NCBI GenBank assembly: GCA_013140395.1
Contig: JABFSY010000373.1
Span: 1 to 10,541, forward strand
Direction: 5' to 3'
DNA length: 10,541 nucleotides
DNA from: Cyclobacteriaceae bacterium
Lineage (GTDB): Bacteria > Bacteroidota > Bacteroidia > Cytophagales > Cyclobacteriaceae
The first letter of the stretch is position 1; each line of letters begins with the position of its first letter. The notes under the pieces are model-generated. The model had not been told where the DNA came from, made no database searches, and saw nothing but the letters and a program-made list of their open reading frames with translations. Shown here piece after piece: positions 1 to 7,496 of the stretch. A program made the position numbers and the translations under genes.

Positions 1-1097
1 GAACCACGATGTTGGTAATTTATGATAAAGGGAAAGACGCCAGAGGGAATGATCTGGGTCTTGAATACTTAGCCGTAGCTCGTTACGATGTTGGCAAAAT
101 GTTTAGACGCGCTTGGGATCCGGACCATCAGCCGGATCAATGGGGCCAACTCGCCAAGATTGTAGAAGAAAGAAATCCGAAAAAGATAGGTGTCAACAAG
201 GCGCCCTCGTGGGGTCATGCCGATGGGTTGACTGCGAACGACTATGACCAATTTCTGACCGCTTTGCCCAAGCGCTTGTATACACACGTTGCCTCTGCCG
301 AAAAATTAGGTGTAGCATGGCTTGAAACTCGCACTGAAAGAGAAATGATTATCTACCAACAGATTTGTCGTATCGCTCACGAAATCATCGCGGAAGGGTT
401 TTCCGACAAAGTCATTCAGCCGGGTATAACAACTACCGAAGATGTGGTGTGGTGGTATCGCGAAGAAATCAAGCGACTAAAGCTCGACACCTGGTTCCAG
501 CCATCAGTATCCATACAACGACAAGAACCTGAGACCATAACCGCCAAGCGGCCACAACCTTTAGTCATTCTACCTGGAGATATATTGCATGTCGACTTCG
601 GCATCACCTACTTGAGGCTTAACACGGATACCCAACAACATGCTTACGTTCTGAAGCCAGGAGAAACGGAGGTACCCGAATATTTACGCAACGCATTCAA
701 AAGAGGAAATAAACTTCAAGATATACTGACCAGCAATTTCAAGGAGGGAAAAACGGGCAATCAAATTCTAGCCGACACTCGTAAACAGGCGATTGACGGG
801 GGAATTACTCCTTCCATTTACACGCATCCAATTGGCTTTCATGGTCATGCAGCTGGCACTACCATAGGCATGTGGGATATGCAAGGCGGTGTTCCCTTCA
901 CGGGCGACTACCCGATGCATTTTAATACCGCTTATTCCATTGAATTGAATGCCTCGGTATACGTGATCGAATGGAAAAAGGAAGTGCGCATTCAATTGGA
1001 AGAAGATGGCTATTTTGACGAGAAGGGGTTTCGATATATCGATGGGAGGCAAAATGAAATTATCTTGATCCCCAAGGCAGATTCTATAAATCGCTAG
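1..1097 (+). CDS. M24 family metallopeptidase (Xaa-Pro aminopeptidase-like), 5' partial
   Basis: This is a dinuclear-metal pita-bread peptidase of family M24, whose members usually remove N-terminal residues preceding proline. Numbering from the first Met (base 9), the five expected metal ligands are present: D196 (HVDFG), D207 eleven residues later, H273 (HPIG), E312 (SIELN) and E331 (QLEED). H280 sits seven residues after H273, as the substrate-binding His does in methionine aminopeptidase. The frame is open from base 3 to the window edge, and residues 1-100 look like the later part of the creatinase-type N-terminal domain. The true start is therefore probably off-window, and Met1 is an internal methionine. 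Related Bacteroidota proteins, as I recall them, are about 100 residues longer and often carry a signal peptide; export cannot be judged here. The catalytic domain is complete and ends in TAG. plsC follows after 46 bp. The exact substrate is unknown. Confidence 0.9.
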   Translation, partial: TTMLVIYDKGKDARGNDLGLEYLAVARYDVGKMFRRAWDPDHQPDQWGQLAKIVEERNPKKIGVNKAPSWGHADGLTANDYDQFLTALPKRLYTHVASAEKLGVAWLETRTEREMIIYQQICRIAHEIIAEGFSDKVIQPGITTTEDVVWWYREEIKRLKLDTWFQPSVSIQRQEPETITAKRPQPLVILPGDILHVDFGITYLRLNTDTQQHAYVLKPGETEVPEYLRNAFKRGNKLQDILTSNFKEGKTGNQILADTRKQAIDGGITPSIYTHPIGFHGHAAGTTIGMWDMQGGVPFTGDYPMHFNTAYSIELNASVYVIEWKKEVRIQLEEDGYFDEKGFRYIDGRQNEIILIPKADSINR

Positions 1098-1143
1098 CAC
1101 AATGAAAACAAAGCAAAACCGACTCTCATGAAGTACTCCGCGA

Positions 1144-1866
1144 ATGAAACTGATTAGAGTAGTACATACCATCTACGGCTTTTTCGTTTTTTCCTTCTTG
1201 TTTTTCCTTTTTTTACCGCTGCTATTAATTCCAATTGTTCTTCCAGAAAAATTTAAATTAGTCGGTGTTTTCAATCGGTGGTGGGCGAGGTTGATGTTTA
1301 TCTTTTGCTTCCTACCGTTTCGCGTAGAGACACGTGGAAAACTAGACAGTAATCGTCAGTATATTTTTTGCCCCAACCATTTCTCCTATCTTGATATCCC
1401 AACAATGGGTCTGAATCCGATCAATGCCGTGTTCGTTGGTAAAAATGATATGGAAAAAATTCCATTTTTCGGGTTTATGTACCACAAACTGCATATCACG
1501 GTCGACCGAAAAAGTATGCGCAGTCGGTCGGAAACAATCCTGGCAAGCATGAAGGCCATTGATTCGGGAAAAAGCCTCGTGATTTACCCGGAGGGTGGGA
1601 TGGCAACCAAAAATCCACCCCAAATGGTGCCTTTCAAAGATGGTGCCTTTCGAACCGCCATTGAAAAACAAATACCCATTGTACCCGTCACGATCCCTTA
1701 TAATTGGATAATTTTGCCTGATCAGAAAAAAATGATTTTGCATGCAGGCAAAGTCAAAGTAATCTTTCATGAGCCGATCGAAACAAAAGGTATGACGTTG
1801 GAAAGCATTTCGTTGTTAAAACAGAAGGTGTTTTCCGTGATTCAAAGTGAATTATCAAAAAGTTAG
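1144..1866 (+). CDS. plsC: 1-acyl-sn-glycerol-3-phosphate acyltransferase (PlsC/AGPAT family)
   Basis: Members of this family transfer an acyl chain to lysophosphatidic acid to make phosphatidic acid, the second acylation of phospholipid synthesis at the inner membrane. The 240-residue length fits. A hydrophobic N-terminal segment (about 10-33) anchors the protein. The acyltransferase motifs follow in order: motif I NHFSYLD (78-84, catalytic H79 and D84), motif II around KIPFFG (105-110) with D121-R122, motif III YPEGG (148-152) and motif IV IPIVPV (177-182). Motif III ends in Gly-Gly where many members have Gly-Thr, which is a mild variation. The ATG at 1144 is the only good start, because an in-frame TGA lies at 1129-1131. 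No Shine-Dalgarno sequence is visible. gatC begins 8 nt after the stop, so co-transcription is likely. Lyso-ornithine or other lipid acyltransferase activity cannot be excluded from the motifs. Confidence 0.9.
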   Translation: MKLIRVVHTIYGFFVFSFLFFLFLPLLLIPIVLPEKFKLVGVFNRWWARLMFIFCFLPFRVETRGKLDSNRQYIFCPNHFSYLDIPTMGLNPINAVFVGKNDMEKIPFFGFMYHKLHITVDRKSMRSRSETILASMKAIDSGKSLVIYPEGGMATKNPPQMVPFKDGAFRTAIEKQIPIVPVTIPYNWIILPDQKKMILHAGKVKVIFHEPIETKGMTLESISLLKQKVFSVIQSELSKS

Positions 1867-1874
1867 TTATCTCA

Positions 1875-2162
1875 ATGAAATTAGATCTAGAAACACTTCA
1901 AAAAATCGCACACCTTTCTCGGCTCGAAATCAGTGAGAAAGATAACGACCAAATGCTGAGCGACATGAGCAACATGCTCACTTTTGTTGAGAAATTAAAT
2001 GAAGTCAATACGGATGGTGTCGCAGCGCTCACCACGATGAGTCACGAAATCAATGTTTTACGTGATGATGTAGCAAAGGTCAACCTAACACATGCTGAAG
2101 TGCTGTCGAACGCTCCAAAGAAAGACGAAGACTATTTTCGTGTGCCAAAAGTTCTGGAATAA
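1875..2162 (+). CDS. gatC: Asp-tRNA(Asn)/Glu-tRNA(Gln) amidotransferase subunit C
   Basis: GatC is the small scaffold subunit of the GatCAB complex. The complex converts misacylated Glu-tRNA(Gln) and/or Asp-tRNA(Asn) to the amidated forms in the cytoplasm; GatC wraps around and stabilises the amidase subunit GatA. The 95-residue length is typical. The N-terminal helix pattern (IAHLSRLEIS, residues 11-20), the helix around MLTFVEKLNEV (35-45), and the late VLRDDV followed by a DEDYFRVPKVLE tail all match the family. gatA and gatB are not in this window. Dispersed gat genes are common in Bacteroidota, so the absence is not odd. The gene sits 8 nt after plsC and 3 nt before the membrane-TPR gene, which suggests one transcript, although the three products have no obvious shared pathway. 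Confidence 0.93.
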   Translation: MKLDLETLQKIAHLSRLEISEKDNDQMLSDMSNMLTFVEKLNEVNTDGVAALTTMSHEINVLRDDVAKVNLTHAEVLSNAPKKDEDYFRVPKVLE

Positions 2163-2165
2163 GAG

Positions 2166-5141
2166 ATGTCAAATATTCGGTTTTGGGAGCATTGGACCAA
2201 CAGTGAGAAACGTCTTTTCTGGCTGTTGGCATGCTTAGCTTTGGCTGGGCTGAGCCTATTTGGCTACATCTATTTTCAAAACCCTTCTTTGGTGTATGTA
2301 TACGAACAGTTTCAGGAATTGAAACTGATGGATGTTGCTCTGCGAAGTTTTCGGGTAGGTCTTTCCACTATAGAGGTACCCATTGAAAATATCTTGTTGT
2401 ATGAAACCTATGTAGGTAGCGACCTTCAACCGACTTTTTGGATTTATCATCTCTTTTTAGGCTGCCTAACCATTGGGGTTCTTTTGTTTCTGACATTCAT
2501 CACCACACTCAAGCGATATTCCTTTTTGGGTGGAATAGGTTTTGTTATCCTCATCATTGTTAATTTTCATTGGGAGGCGCTTCTGGTATTTGGCCTATCG
2601 AATAAAGCCTTGACAATAGTTGTCACTATTCTGTATGCTGCCACCGCTTATTATTTCCAATCATTCAGGAGTGATTTTTCATTTCTATTCCGGCTATCTT
2701 GTTTTGTAGTTATTACGCTCATCATAGCGGTTGTAGTGTATTTTGGAAGTCGTGTCAATAGTCCGTTTCTTCATTTGGCAGTGAACGGGCTAACCACCGG
2801 CATTATTATGAGTGTGGTATTCATCGCAATGATCGCACATGAATTGGTTGCACTATTTGTTACCATCGTTACAAATTCACAAAAACCAACCCGCTCAGCT
2901 GGACACTTCTATCTCATTACGGCCATCTACCTCGCCAATCTAGTTATCACTTACCTAATTCGGGAAAAATACCTGTACTGGAATATCTTCACTGTAGACT
3001 CGTTTCTACTTCTCACACTTTCTTCCATTGTCGGCTTGTGGGGTGTGCGAAAGAGAGTGCCGCTTTATGCAGATGCTGTAAGCTCCTTCCCGACCGTTAC
3101 CTATCTCTATTTGGGGTTCTTCCTCACAGCCTATGCAACCTTAAGTTTTTGCTTCGCCACACATAGTACCACTATGATGGAAGGCTTTGATGATATCATT
3201 CTTTTCATGCACCTGGGCTATGGAGTTATTTTTACCGCCTATGTAACCGCCAACTTCGGCCCCATGTTGCTGGCAAACGTATCTGTACACAAAATACTTT
3301 ACCAACCATCTGCGATGCCCTTCTTTACTTTTCGCACGATGGGCTTGATAGCAACGTTCGCTTTCCTCTCATATTCATATCCTCTCACAACCTATTTTGA
3401 TCGTGCAAAGGCTACTTACTACAATGCCTACGGAGATATGTACCTTGCTCTGGCAGATCAACAAACGGCCGAAGCCTATTATAAAAAATCGATTGCTACC
3501 AGAAATCGAAATCACCATGCACATTATGCGCTGGCCAATTTGTATTCCGCGCAATTGAACCCGCCTGCTGCTCTTGCAGAGTATGAGAATATCATCAGAA
3601 CGACCCCCTCAGAAATGGCCTACCTGAATTATGGTGACGCCTATCAAACCAATGGAAAATACGTGGAGGCAGCGGCCCTTCTCAAGGACGGATTGAGAGT
3701 TTTTCCCACCAGTGGATTATTGCTAAATGCACAAGCGTTGAACTATTATCAACTTAATCAATTAGATTCTTCTTTGCTGTTTTTTCAAAGAGCCAGAAAA
3801 AGTCAACTAACAAAGGATGCAGCAGAAACCAATTTATTTGCAGCCAGTGCTCAACTTCGATTATCATTTCCGGCTGACTCATTACTCAAACTTTTGGGAT
3901 CGAAAGATTTGGGTACACAGAGCAACGCTTTCGCACTTGCGACCCTTCAACACATAGACTTACCGATCGATCCAAAGCTGCCAAAGGACTCCCTCCTCAA
4001 CGTGCGCATGGCGACTGTCATCAGCAATCAACTAACCAACCAATTAGAAAAACTAGACACAGCTGCTCTGCGTAATTATGTACTCATTGCTAAGAAACCC
4101 ATCAACAGCAACTTCAAAGAATATGTGCTTCAGGCCGCTGCGCATGCCTACTACGAACATGGGATGGTCACGGAAGCGCTCGAACTGACTCGCGAATTAG
4201 CATACTCTACTGACCAAGGAAAATACTTTTACTTAATAGGCATCTGGCTGCTCGAACAAAAAAATCCGACCACCGCTGCATTGTATTTCAAAGCTGCTGA
4301 GGAAAAAAACATGTATGGTGCCGATTTTATGCAGGCATTGGCGTGGACAGAGGCGGATAGCTTGGATGTGGCGTTGTCATTGTGGGATTCTTTACTTACA
4401 TCTGGTGATTCTTCCAGGCGAAATCAATCCTTGCGCTATAAAAAAGTAATGGAGGTTAAAAATAACGAAGCGTTACAGCAAGATGACGAATTCATCTACG
4501 AATACTCTAAAATTCGTGTACCGCTTTCCGACTCGCTTCAGTTTAGTCAGTTGATTCAAAATATGACTGATGTAGATTTGAAAACACGCGCCATTTTAGA
4601 GAGAAGTAAAAGGTGGTATAAACTGGATGAGCCAAACAGAGCGATTAGTTATCTATCAATGTTAAAAGGCGTCAAGTTGACAGACAAAGCACTTGCAGAT
4701 GAAATCACGATTTTTAATATGATGCTGGCTGTGGAGACCTCAAACTGGAGCTACTTGCAAAAAAAAATGACTGGAGAATTGCCTGCAGATTATCGAATTG
4801 AAAAAATCTATTGGCGTGCAGTTCTGGCTGAGCGAGAGGGCAGAATAAAAGAAGCAATACGCGACTTTGATTACCTGAGAACAGCCAATTTTCAATTCGA
4901 AGAACCAATGTTGGCATCCGCTCGGTTTTTTAAAAAAAACAGCAAAGACAAGTTAAAGTCTTATTCGATTTTAGTAAACGGACTTCTGGCAAAACCTAAT
5001 TCGGTTAAGCTCTTGAAGGAATACGTTCTTCAAGCAAGGCTATTGGGTTTTGACAATGAATCTTTGCAGGCAATGACAAAGCTTAAGAAAACACTTCCCC
5101 TCAACGTCTACCAAGACTTCGAAAAAAAGTTGTCAAAATGA
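2166..5141 (+). CDS. Large multi-pass membrane protein with C-terminal TPR-like repeats, function unknown
   Basis: I do not recognise a characterised family. The first about 410 of 991 residues are hydrophobic, with about 11 predicted membrane segments (near 17-36, 92-113, 119-134, 146-164, 174-193, 209-235, 247-265, 277-294, 310-330, 344-370 and 389-407). Positive residues cluster in alternate loops (KR at 115-116, R at 168 and 176, K/R at 240-243, RKR at 295-297, K376/R390). By the positive-inside rule this puts the N-terminus in the cytoplasm and the C-terminal half in the periplasm. Residues about 415-545 contain clear TPR-like helix pairs (AYGDMYLALADQQTAEAYYKKS, split over 421-442; HYALANLYSAQ; YLNYGDAYQTNGKYVEAA). 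More degenerate helical repeats continue to residue 991. No catalytic motif is visible. The start lies 3 nt after gatC. A role as a membrane-anchored scaffold for envelope assembly, export or protein sorting is inference only. Confidence 0.85.
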   Translation: MSNIRFWEHWTNSEKRLFWLLACLALAGLSLFGYIYFQNPSLVYVYEQFQELKLMDVALRSFRVGLSTIEVPIENILLYETYVGSDLQPTFWIYHLFLGCLTIGVLLFLTFITTLKRYSFLGGIGFVILIIVNFHWEALLVFGLSNKALTIVVTILYAATAYYFQSFRSDFSFLFRLSCFVVITLIIAVVVYFGSRVNSPFLHLAVNGLTTGIIMSVVFIAMIAHELVALFVTIVTNSQKPTRSAGHFYLITAIYLANLVITYLIREKYLYWNIFTVDSFLLLTLSSIVGLWGVRKRVPLYADAVSSFPTVTYLYLGFFLTAYATLSFCFATHSTTMMEGFDDIILFMHLGYGVIFTAYVTANFGPMLLANVSVHKILYQPSAMPFFTFRTMGLIATFAFLSYSYPLTTYFDRAKATYYNAYGDMYLALADQQTAEAYYKKSIATRNRNHHAHYALANLYSAQLNPPAALAEYENIIRTTPSEMAYLNYGDAYQTNGKYVEAAALLKDGLRVFPTSGLLLNAQALNYYQLNQLDSSLLFFQRARKSQLTKDAAETNLFAASAQLRLSFPADSLLKLLGSKDLGTQSNAFALATLQHIDLPIDPKLPKDSLLNVRMATVISNQLTNQLEKLDTAALRNYVLIAKKPINSNFKEYVLQAAAHAYYEHGMVTEALELTRELAYSTDQGKYFYLIGIWLLEQKNPTTAALYFKAAEEKNMYGADFMQALAWTEADSLDVALSLWDSLLTSGDSSRRNQSLRYKKVMEVKNNEALQQDDEFIYEYSKIRVPLSDSLQFSQLIQNMTDVDLKTRAILERSKRWYKLDEPNRAISYLSMLKGVKLTDKALADEITIFNMMLAVETSNWSYLQKKMTGELPADYRIEKIYWRAVLAEREGRIKEAIRDFDYLRTANFQFEEPMLASARFFKKNSKDKLKSYSILVNGLLAKPNSVKLLKEYVLQARLLGFDNESLQAMTKLKKTLPLNVYQDFEKKLSK

Positions 5142-5219
5142 TCGGCAGACCTTAACAACTAGTTTTCGAACCTGTGAATCCGTGAGAAAATTAGTCAATT
5201 AATTATCATAAACAGTTCT

Positions 5220-5227
5220 TACTTTTG
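5220..5227 (+). promoter_or_regulatory. Candidate Bacteroidota -7 promoter element upstream of gcvT
   Basis: TACTTTTG matches the Bacteroidota housekeeping -7 consensus TAnnTTTG exactly. It ends 17 nt before the gcvT ATG, which would give a very short leader of about 10 nt. I see no convincing -33 TTTG or TTG at the usual spacing, so the call rests on the -7 element and its position in a 103-bp intergenic gap. The identical octamer lies upstream of the beta-barrel gene at 9587. Confidence 0.45.
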
Positions 5228-5244
5228 AGCTTAAATTTTTTTCT

Positions 5245-6327
5245 ATGGAGATTAAGTATGTTCCTTTAAATGCTATACACGAAAAGCTAGGTGCCAAAAT
5301 GGTTCCCTTTGCTGGATACAATATGCCGGTACGGTATTCTTCCGATATCGAAGAGCACATGACGGTTCGGAATGGTGTGGGCGTTTTTGATGTTTCACAT
5401 ATGGGGGAGTTTACTATTAAAGGGCCCCATGCACTGGATTTGATTCAGCGCGTAACAAGCAATGATGCCAGCAAACTAGTTGACGGGCAAGCCCAATACT
5501 CATGTCTCCCTAATGAAACGGGCGGCATTGTAGATGATCTTATTGTGTACAAGGTAAAGGATAATGACTACTTACTTGTAGTCAATGCATCCAACATAGA
5601 AAAAGATTGGAACTGGATTTCAAAATTCAATAGCAAAGGAGCTGACATGAAAAACATTTCAGATGACATTTGCTTGTTTGCCGTTCAGGGGCCTAAGGCT
5701 GTGGGAGTATTGCAGAAACTCACTTCCACTGACCTCTCCGAAATTAAGTACTACCATTTTGCCGTTGGCGAACTGGCCGGAGTACCCAATGTTGTTTTAA
5801 GCAATACCGGCTACACTGGAGCAGGTGGCTTTGAAGTTTATGTCAATAAAGCAAATGCTGAAAAAGTTTGGCAAGCGATTTTTGGGGCAGGTAAGGAGGA
5901 AGGCATCAAACCAATTGGCCTTGGAGCGCGTGATACGCTACGCCTGGAAATGGGCTTTTGCCTTTATGGAAATGATATTGATGACACCACTTCCCCCTTG
6001 GAAGGTGGACTAGGTTGGATTACCAAGTTTACAAAGGTGTTCACGAATTCTGCGAATATTCAAAAACAAAAAGAAATCGGTGTTTCGCGAAAATTAGTGG
6101 GCTTCAAGATGATTGATAAGGGTATTCCACGTCATGACTATCCGATTAAAGATTCAGCTGGCAATGTGATCGGAAAAGTCACATCAGGAACTCAGTCACC
6201 TATGCTAGGCATTGGGATTGGTTTGGGTTATGTAACGACTGCAAATGCTGCAGTAGGAGCAGAAATTTTCATTGACATAAGAAATAAAGCATTAAAAGCG
6301 ATCGTCAGTAAAACACCTCTTGTCTGA
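5245..6327 (+). CDS. gcvT: Glycine cleavage system T protein (aminomethyltransferase)
   Basis: The T protein takes the aminomethyl group from lipoylated GcvH, releases ammonia and transfers the one-carbon unit to tetrahydrofolate, giving 5,10-methylene-THF. At 360 residues it is full length. Diagnostic segments are the N-terminal [11 protein letters not shown] (21-31), FDVSHMGEF (48-56), [10 protein letters not shown] (93-102) containing the conserved Asp pair D97/D98 used in catalysis, the [13 protein letters not shown] folate-site segment, [18 protein letters not shown], and PLEGGLGW. The C-terminal barrel ends normally. The T protein is commonly confused with YgfZ or dimethylglycine dehydrogenase C-terminal domains; the DDLIVY and GARDTLRLE motifs with a standalone length favour GcvT. 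gcvH and gcvP are not in the window. The gene has its own promoter-like element at 5220 and is followed by the GxxExxY gene after 31 bp. Confidence 0.95.
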   Translation: MEIKYVPLNAIHEKLGAKMVPFAGYNMPVRYSSDIEEHMTVRNGVGVFDVSHMGEFTIKGPHALDLIQRVTSNDASKLVDGQAQYSCLPNETGGIVDDLIVYKVKDNDYLLVVNASNIEKDWNWISKFNSKGADMKNISDDICLFAVQGPKAVGVLQKLTSTDLSEIKYYHFAVGELAGVPNVVLSNTGYTGAGGFEVYVNKANAEKVWQAIFGAGKEEGIKPIGLGARDTLRLEMGFCLYGNDIDDTTSPLEGGLGWITKFTKVFTNSANIQKQKEIGVSRKLVGFKMIDKGIPRHDYPIKDSAGNVIGKVTSGTQSPMLGIGIGLGYVTTANAAVGAEIFIDIRNKALKAIVSKTPLV

Positions 6328-6341
6328 ACTTTGATGATATA

Positions 6342-6353
6342 GATATTCATGAT
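6342..6353 (+). repeat. Left arm of a 12-bp perfect inverted repeat flanking the GxxExxY gene
   Basis: GATATTCATGAT at this position is the exact reverse complement of ATCATGAATATC at 6748-6759. This arm ends 5 nt before the ATG of the GxxExxY gene. It partly overlaps a short 8-bp direct repeat, ATGATATA, at 6334-6341 and 6349-6356. Confidence 0.6.
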
Positions 6354-6358
6354 ATAAC

Positions 6359-6754
6359 ATGATCAAACCTGAATACCTATACTCCGAATTGACGGGCAAG
6401 ATTATTGGCTGTGCCATGGAGGTGCATAATTTCCTTGGGAATGGTTTTCAGGAAGTGATCTACCAAAGAGCTCTTTCTTACGAAATGGAATTAAATAAAA
6501 TACTTTTCAGTCGCGAAGTAGAAATGCCCATCTTTTACAAGAATAAAGACATTGGCACTAGAAGAGTTGACTTCTTGATTGATGAAAAGATTTGCGTAGA
6601 GCTTAAGGCTTTGACAAAACTAGAACCTGTTCATTTAGCTCAAGCAATCAATTATCTCGAAGCTTTCAATTTAGAAGTAGGGCTATTGATCAACTTCGGG
6701 AATACCAAACTTGAATTTCATAGACTTCAAAACAAGAAATTCAAGCCATCATGA
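6359..6754 (+). CDS. GxxExxY family protein (PD-(D/E)XK nuclease-like fold)
   Basis: This 131-residue protein carries the family signature GFQEVIY (G29, E32, Y35). The family is annotated as related to the PD-(D/E)XK nuclease superfamily. The matching residues are present: D71 in RRVDFLI, E81-L-K83 as the ExK pair, and a RecB-like QxxxY (Q95, Y99). The active site therefore looks intact, but no biochemical role is established for the family as far as I know. The genes tend to be scattered and multi-copy in Bacteroidota and some other phyla. Here the gene sits between gcvT and comB and is bracketed by a 12-bp inverted repeat, the right arm of which contains its TGA. A weak promoter-like GAACTTTG (one mismatch to TAnnTTTG) lies at 6326-6333. 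The ATG at 6359 is the natural start, giving the conserved N-terminal EYLYSELTGKIIGCAMEVHN. Confidence 0.88.
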   Translation: MIKPEYLYSELTGKIIGCAMEVHNFLGNGFQEVIYQRALSYEMELNKILFSREVEMPIFYKNKDIGTRRVDFLIDEKICVELKALTKLEPVHLAQAINYLEAFNLEVGLLINFGNTKLEFHRLQNKKFKPS

Positions 6755-6759
6755 ATATC
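6748..6759 (-). repeat. Right arm of the 12-bp inverted repeat flanking the GxxExxY gene
   Basis: ATCATGAATATC is the reverse complement of 6342-6353. It spans the TGA stop (6752-6754) of the GxxExxY gene and the ATG (6751) of a 14-codon reading frame leading to comB. No target-site duplication is evident immediately outside the two arms. Confidence 0.6.
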
Positions 6760-6791
6760 CCACAAATCAAAAAAATCAAAGTTCCGACAAC

Positions 6792-7496
6792 ATGAAAACA
6801 ATCGATGTCTGCCTAAGCCCCGAACTAATGCATCTCTACCCGGTGCAAGATAAAACAGTGGTAGTAGTGGACATTTTGAGAGCAACTTCCTGTATGGTGA
6901 CTGCTTTTGCTCATGGCGTGGAAAGCATTACGCCCATCGCCAATTTGGAAGAGTGCCAAAGCTTAAAGCTAAGGGGCTATGTGATTTCGGGGGAGCGTGA
7001 TGGAAAAAAAGTTGAAGGTTTTGACAAGGGAAACTCGCCTTTCGAATACATGGGCGAACAAGTCCGCGGATTGAAGATTGCCTTCACCACTACCAATGGA
7101 ACTCAGGCGATTGAAAAATCAAAAGGGGCGAAAGATGTTATTATTGGTTCATTCTTGAACCTGAATGCAGTCGCTAAATATTTATTGCTGAATGAACACA
7201 ATGTCTTGGTTGTGTGTGCCGGCTGGAAAGGCAAAGTAAACCTGGAGGACACGCTCTTTGCCGGTGCACTGGTTGACAAATTGAAAGACTATCTCGGACC
7301 GGATTGTGATGCTCCTCTGGCCGCACAGCATTTATATAATATTGCAAAAGACGATATGGTGAGTTTTTTAAATGCCTCCTCTCATGTGAGACGTTTGAAC
7401 AAGCTAAATATCCATGACGATCTAAAATTTTGTGTTACTCCGGATCAATATACTGTACTACCGAGACTGATCAATGGAGTGCTACGTCTTCGATAA
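6792..7496 (+). CDS. comB: 2-phosphosulfolactate phosphatase (ComB family)
   Basis: ComB is a Mg-dependent phosphatase that hydrolyses 2-phospho-3-sulfolactate to 3-sulfolactate. The step is known from coenzyme M synthesis in methanogens and occurs in bacteria with sulfolactate metabolism. The 234-residue product has the family blocks VVVVDILRATSCMVTA (near 18-33), SGERDGKKVEGFDKGNSPFE, FTTTNGTQAIE, and VCAGWKGKVNLEDTLFAGAL. I place the start at 6792 rather than the in-frame upstream ATG at 6711. That upstream extension would lie mostly inside the GxxExxY gene and encodes a low-complexity, unconserved-looking leader, whereas MKTIDVCLSPELMHLY is a typical family N-terminus. The 3' end overlaps the convergent MazG-like gene by 15 bp. 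No phosphosulfolactate synthase (ComA) gene is present in the window, so the substrate source is unknown. The function is assigned by family only. Confidence 0.88.
   Translation: MKTIDVCLSPELMHLYPVQDKTVVVVDILRATSCMVTAFAHGVESITPIANLEECQSLKLRGYVISGERDGKKVEGFDKGNSPFEYMGEQVRGLKIAFTTTNGTQAIEKSKGAKDVIIGSFLNLNAVAKYLLLNEHNVLVVCAGWKGKVNLEDTLFAGALVDKLKDYLGPDCDAPLAAQHLYNIAKDDMVSFLNASSHVRRLNKLNIHDDLKFCVTPDQYTVLPRLINGVLRLR

Noticed and set aside
768..1172. 134-codon minus-strand frame antisense to the M24 gene
   Set aside because: It is a shadow of the metallopeptidase frame, which has all catalytic residues. The antisense translation has no domain-like features. The same applies to the 142-codon antisense frame at 1342-1770.
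6334..6356. 8-bp direct repeat ATGATATA before the GxxExxY gene as a target-site duplication or operator
   Set aside because: Both copies lie on the same side of the gene and the sequence is AT-rich, so it does not fit a duplication flanking an insertion. It is too short to call an operator.
6711..6791. In-frame upstream extension of comB starting at 6711
   Set aside because: It overlaps the GxxExxY gene on the same strand and encodes a polar, low-complexity leader. The start at 6792 gives the normal family N-terminus and length.
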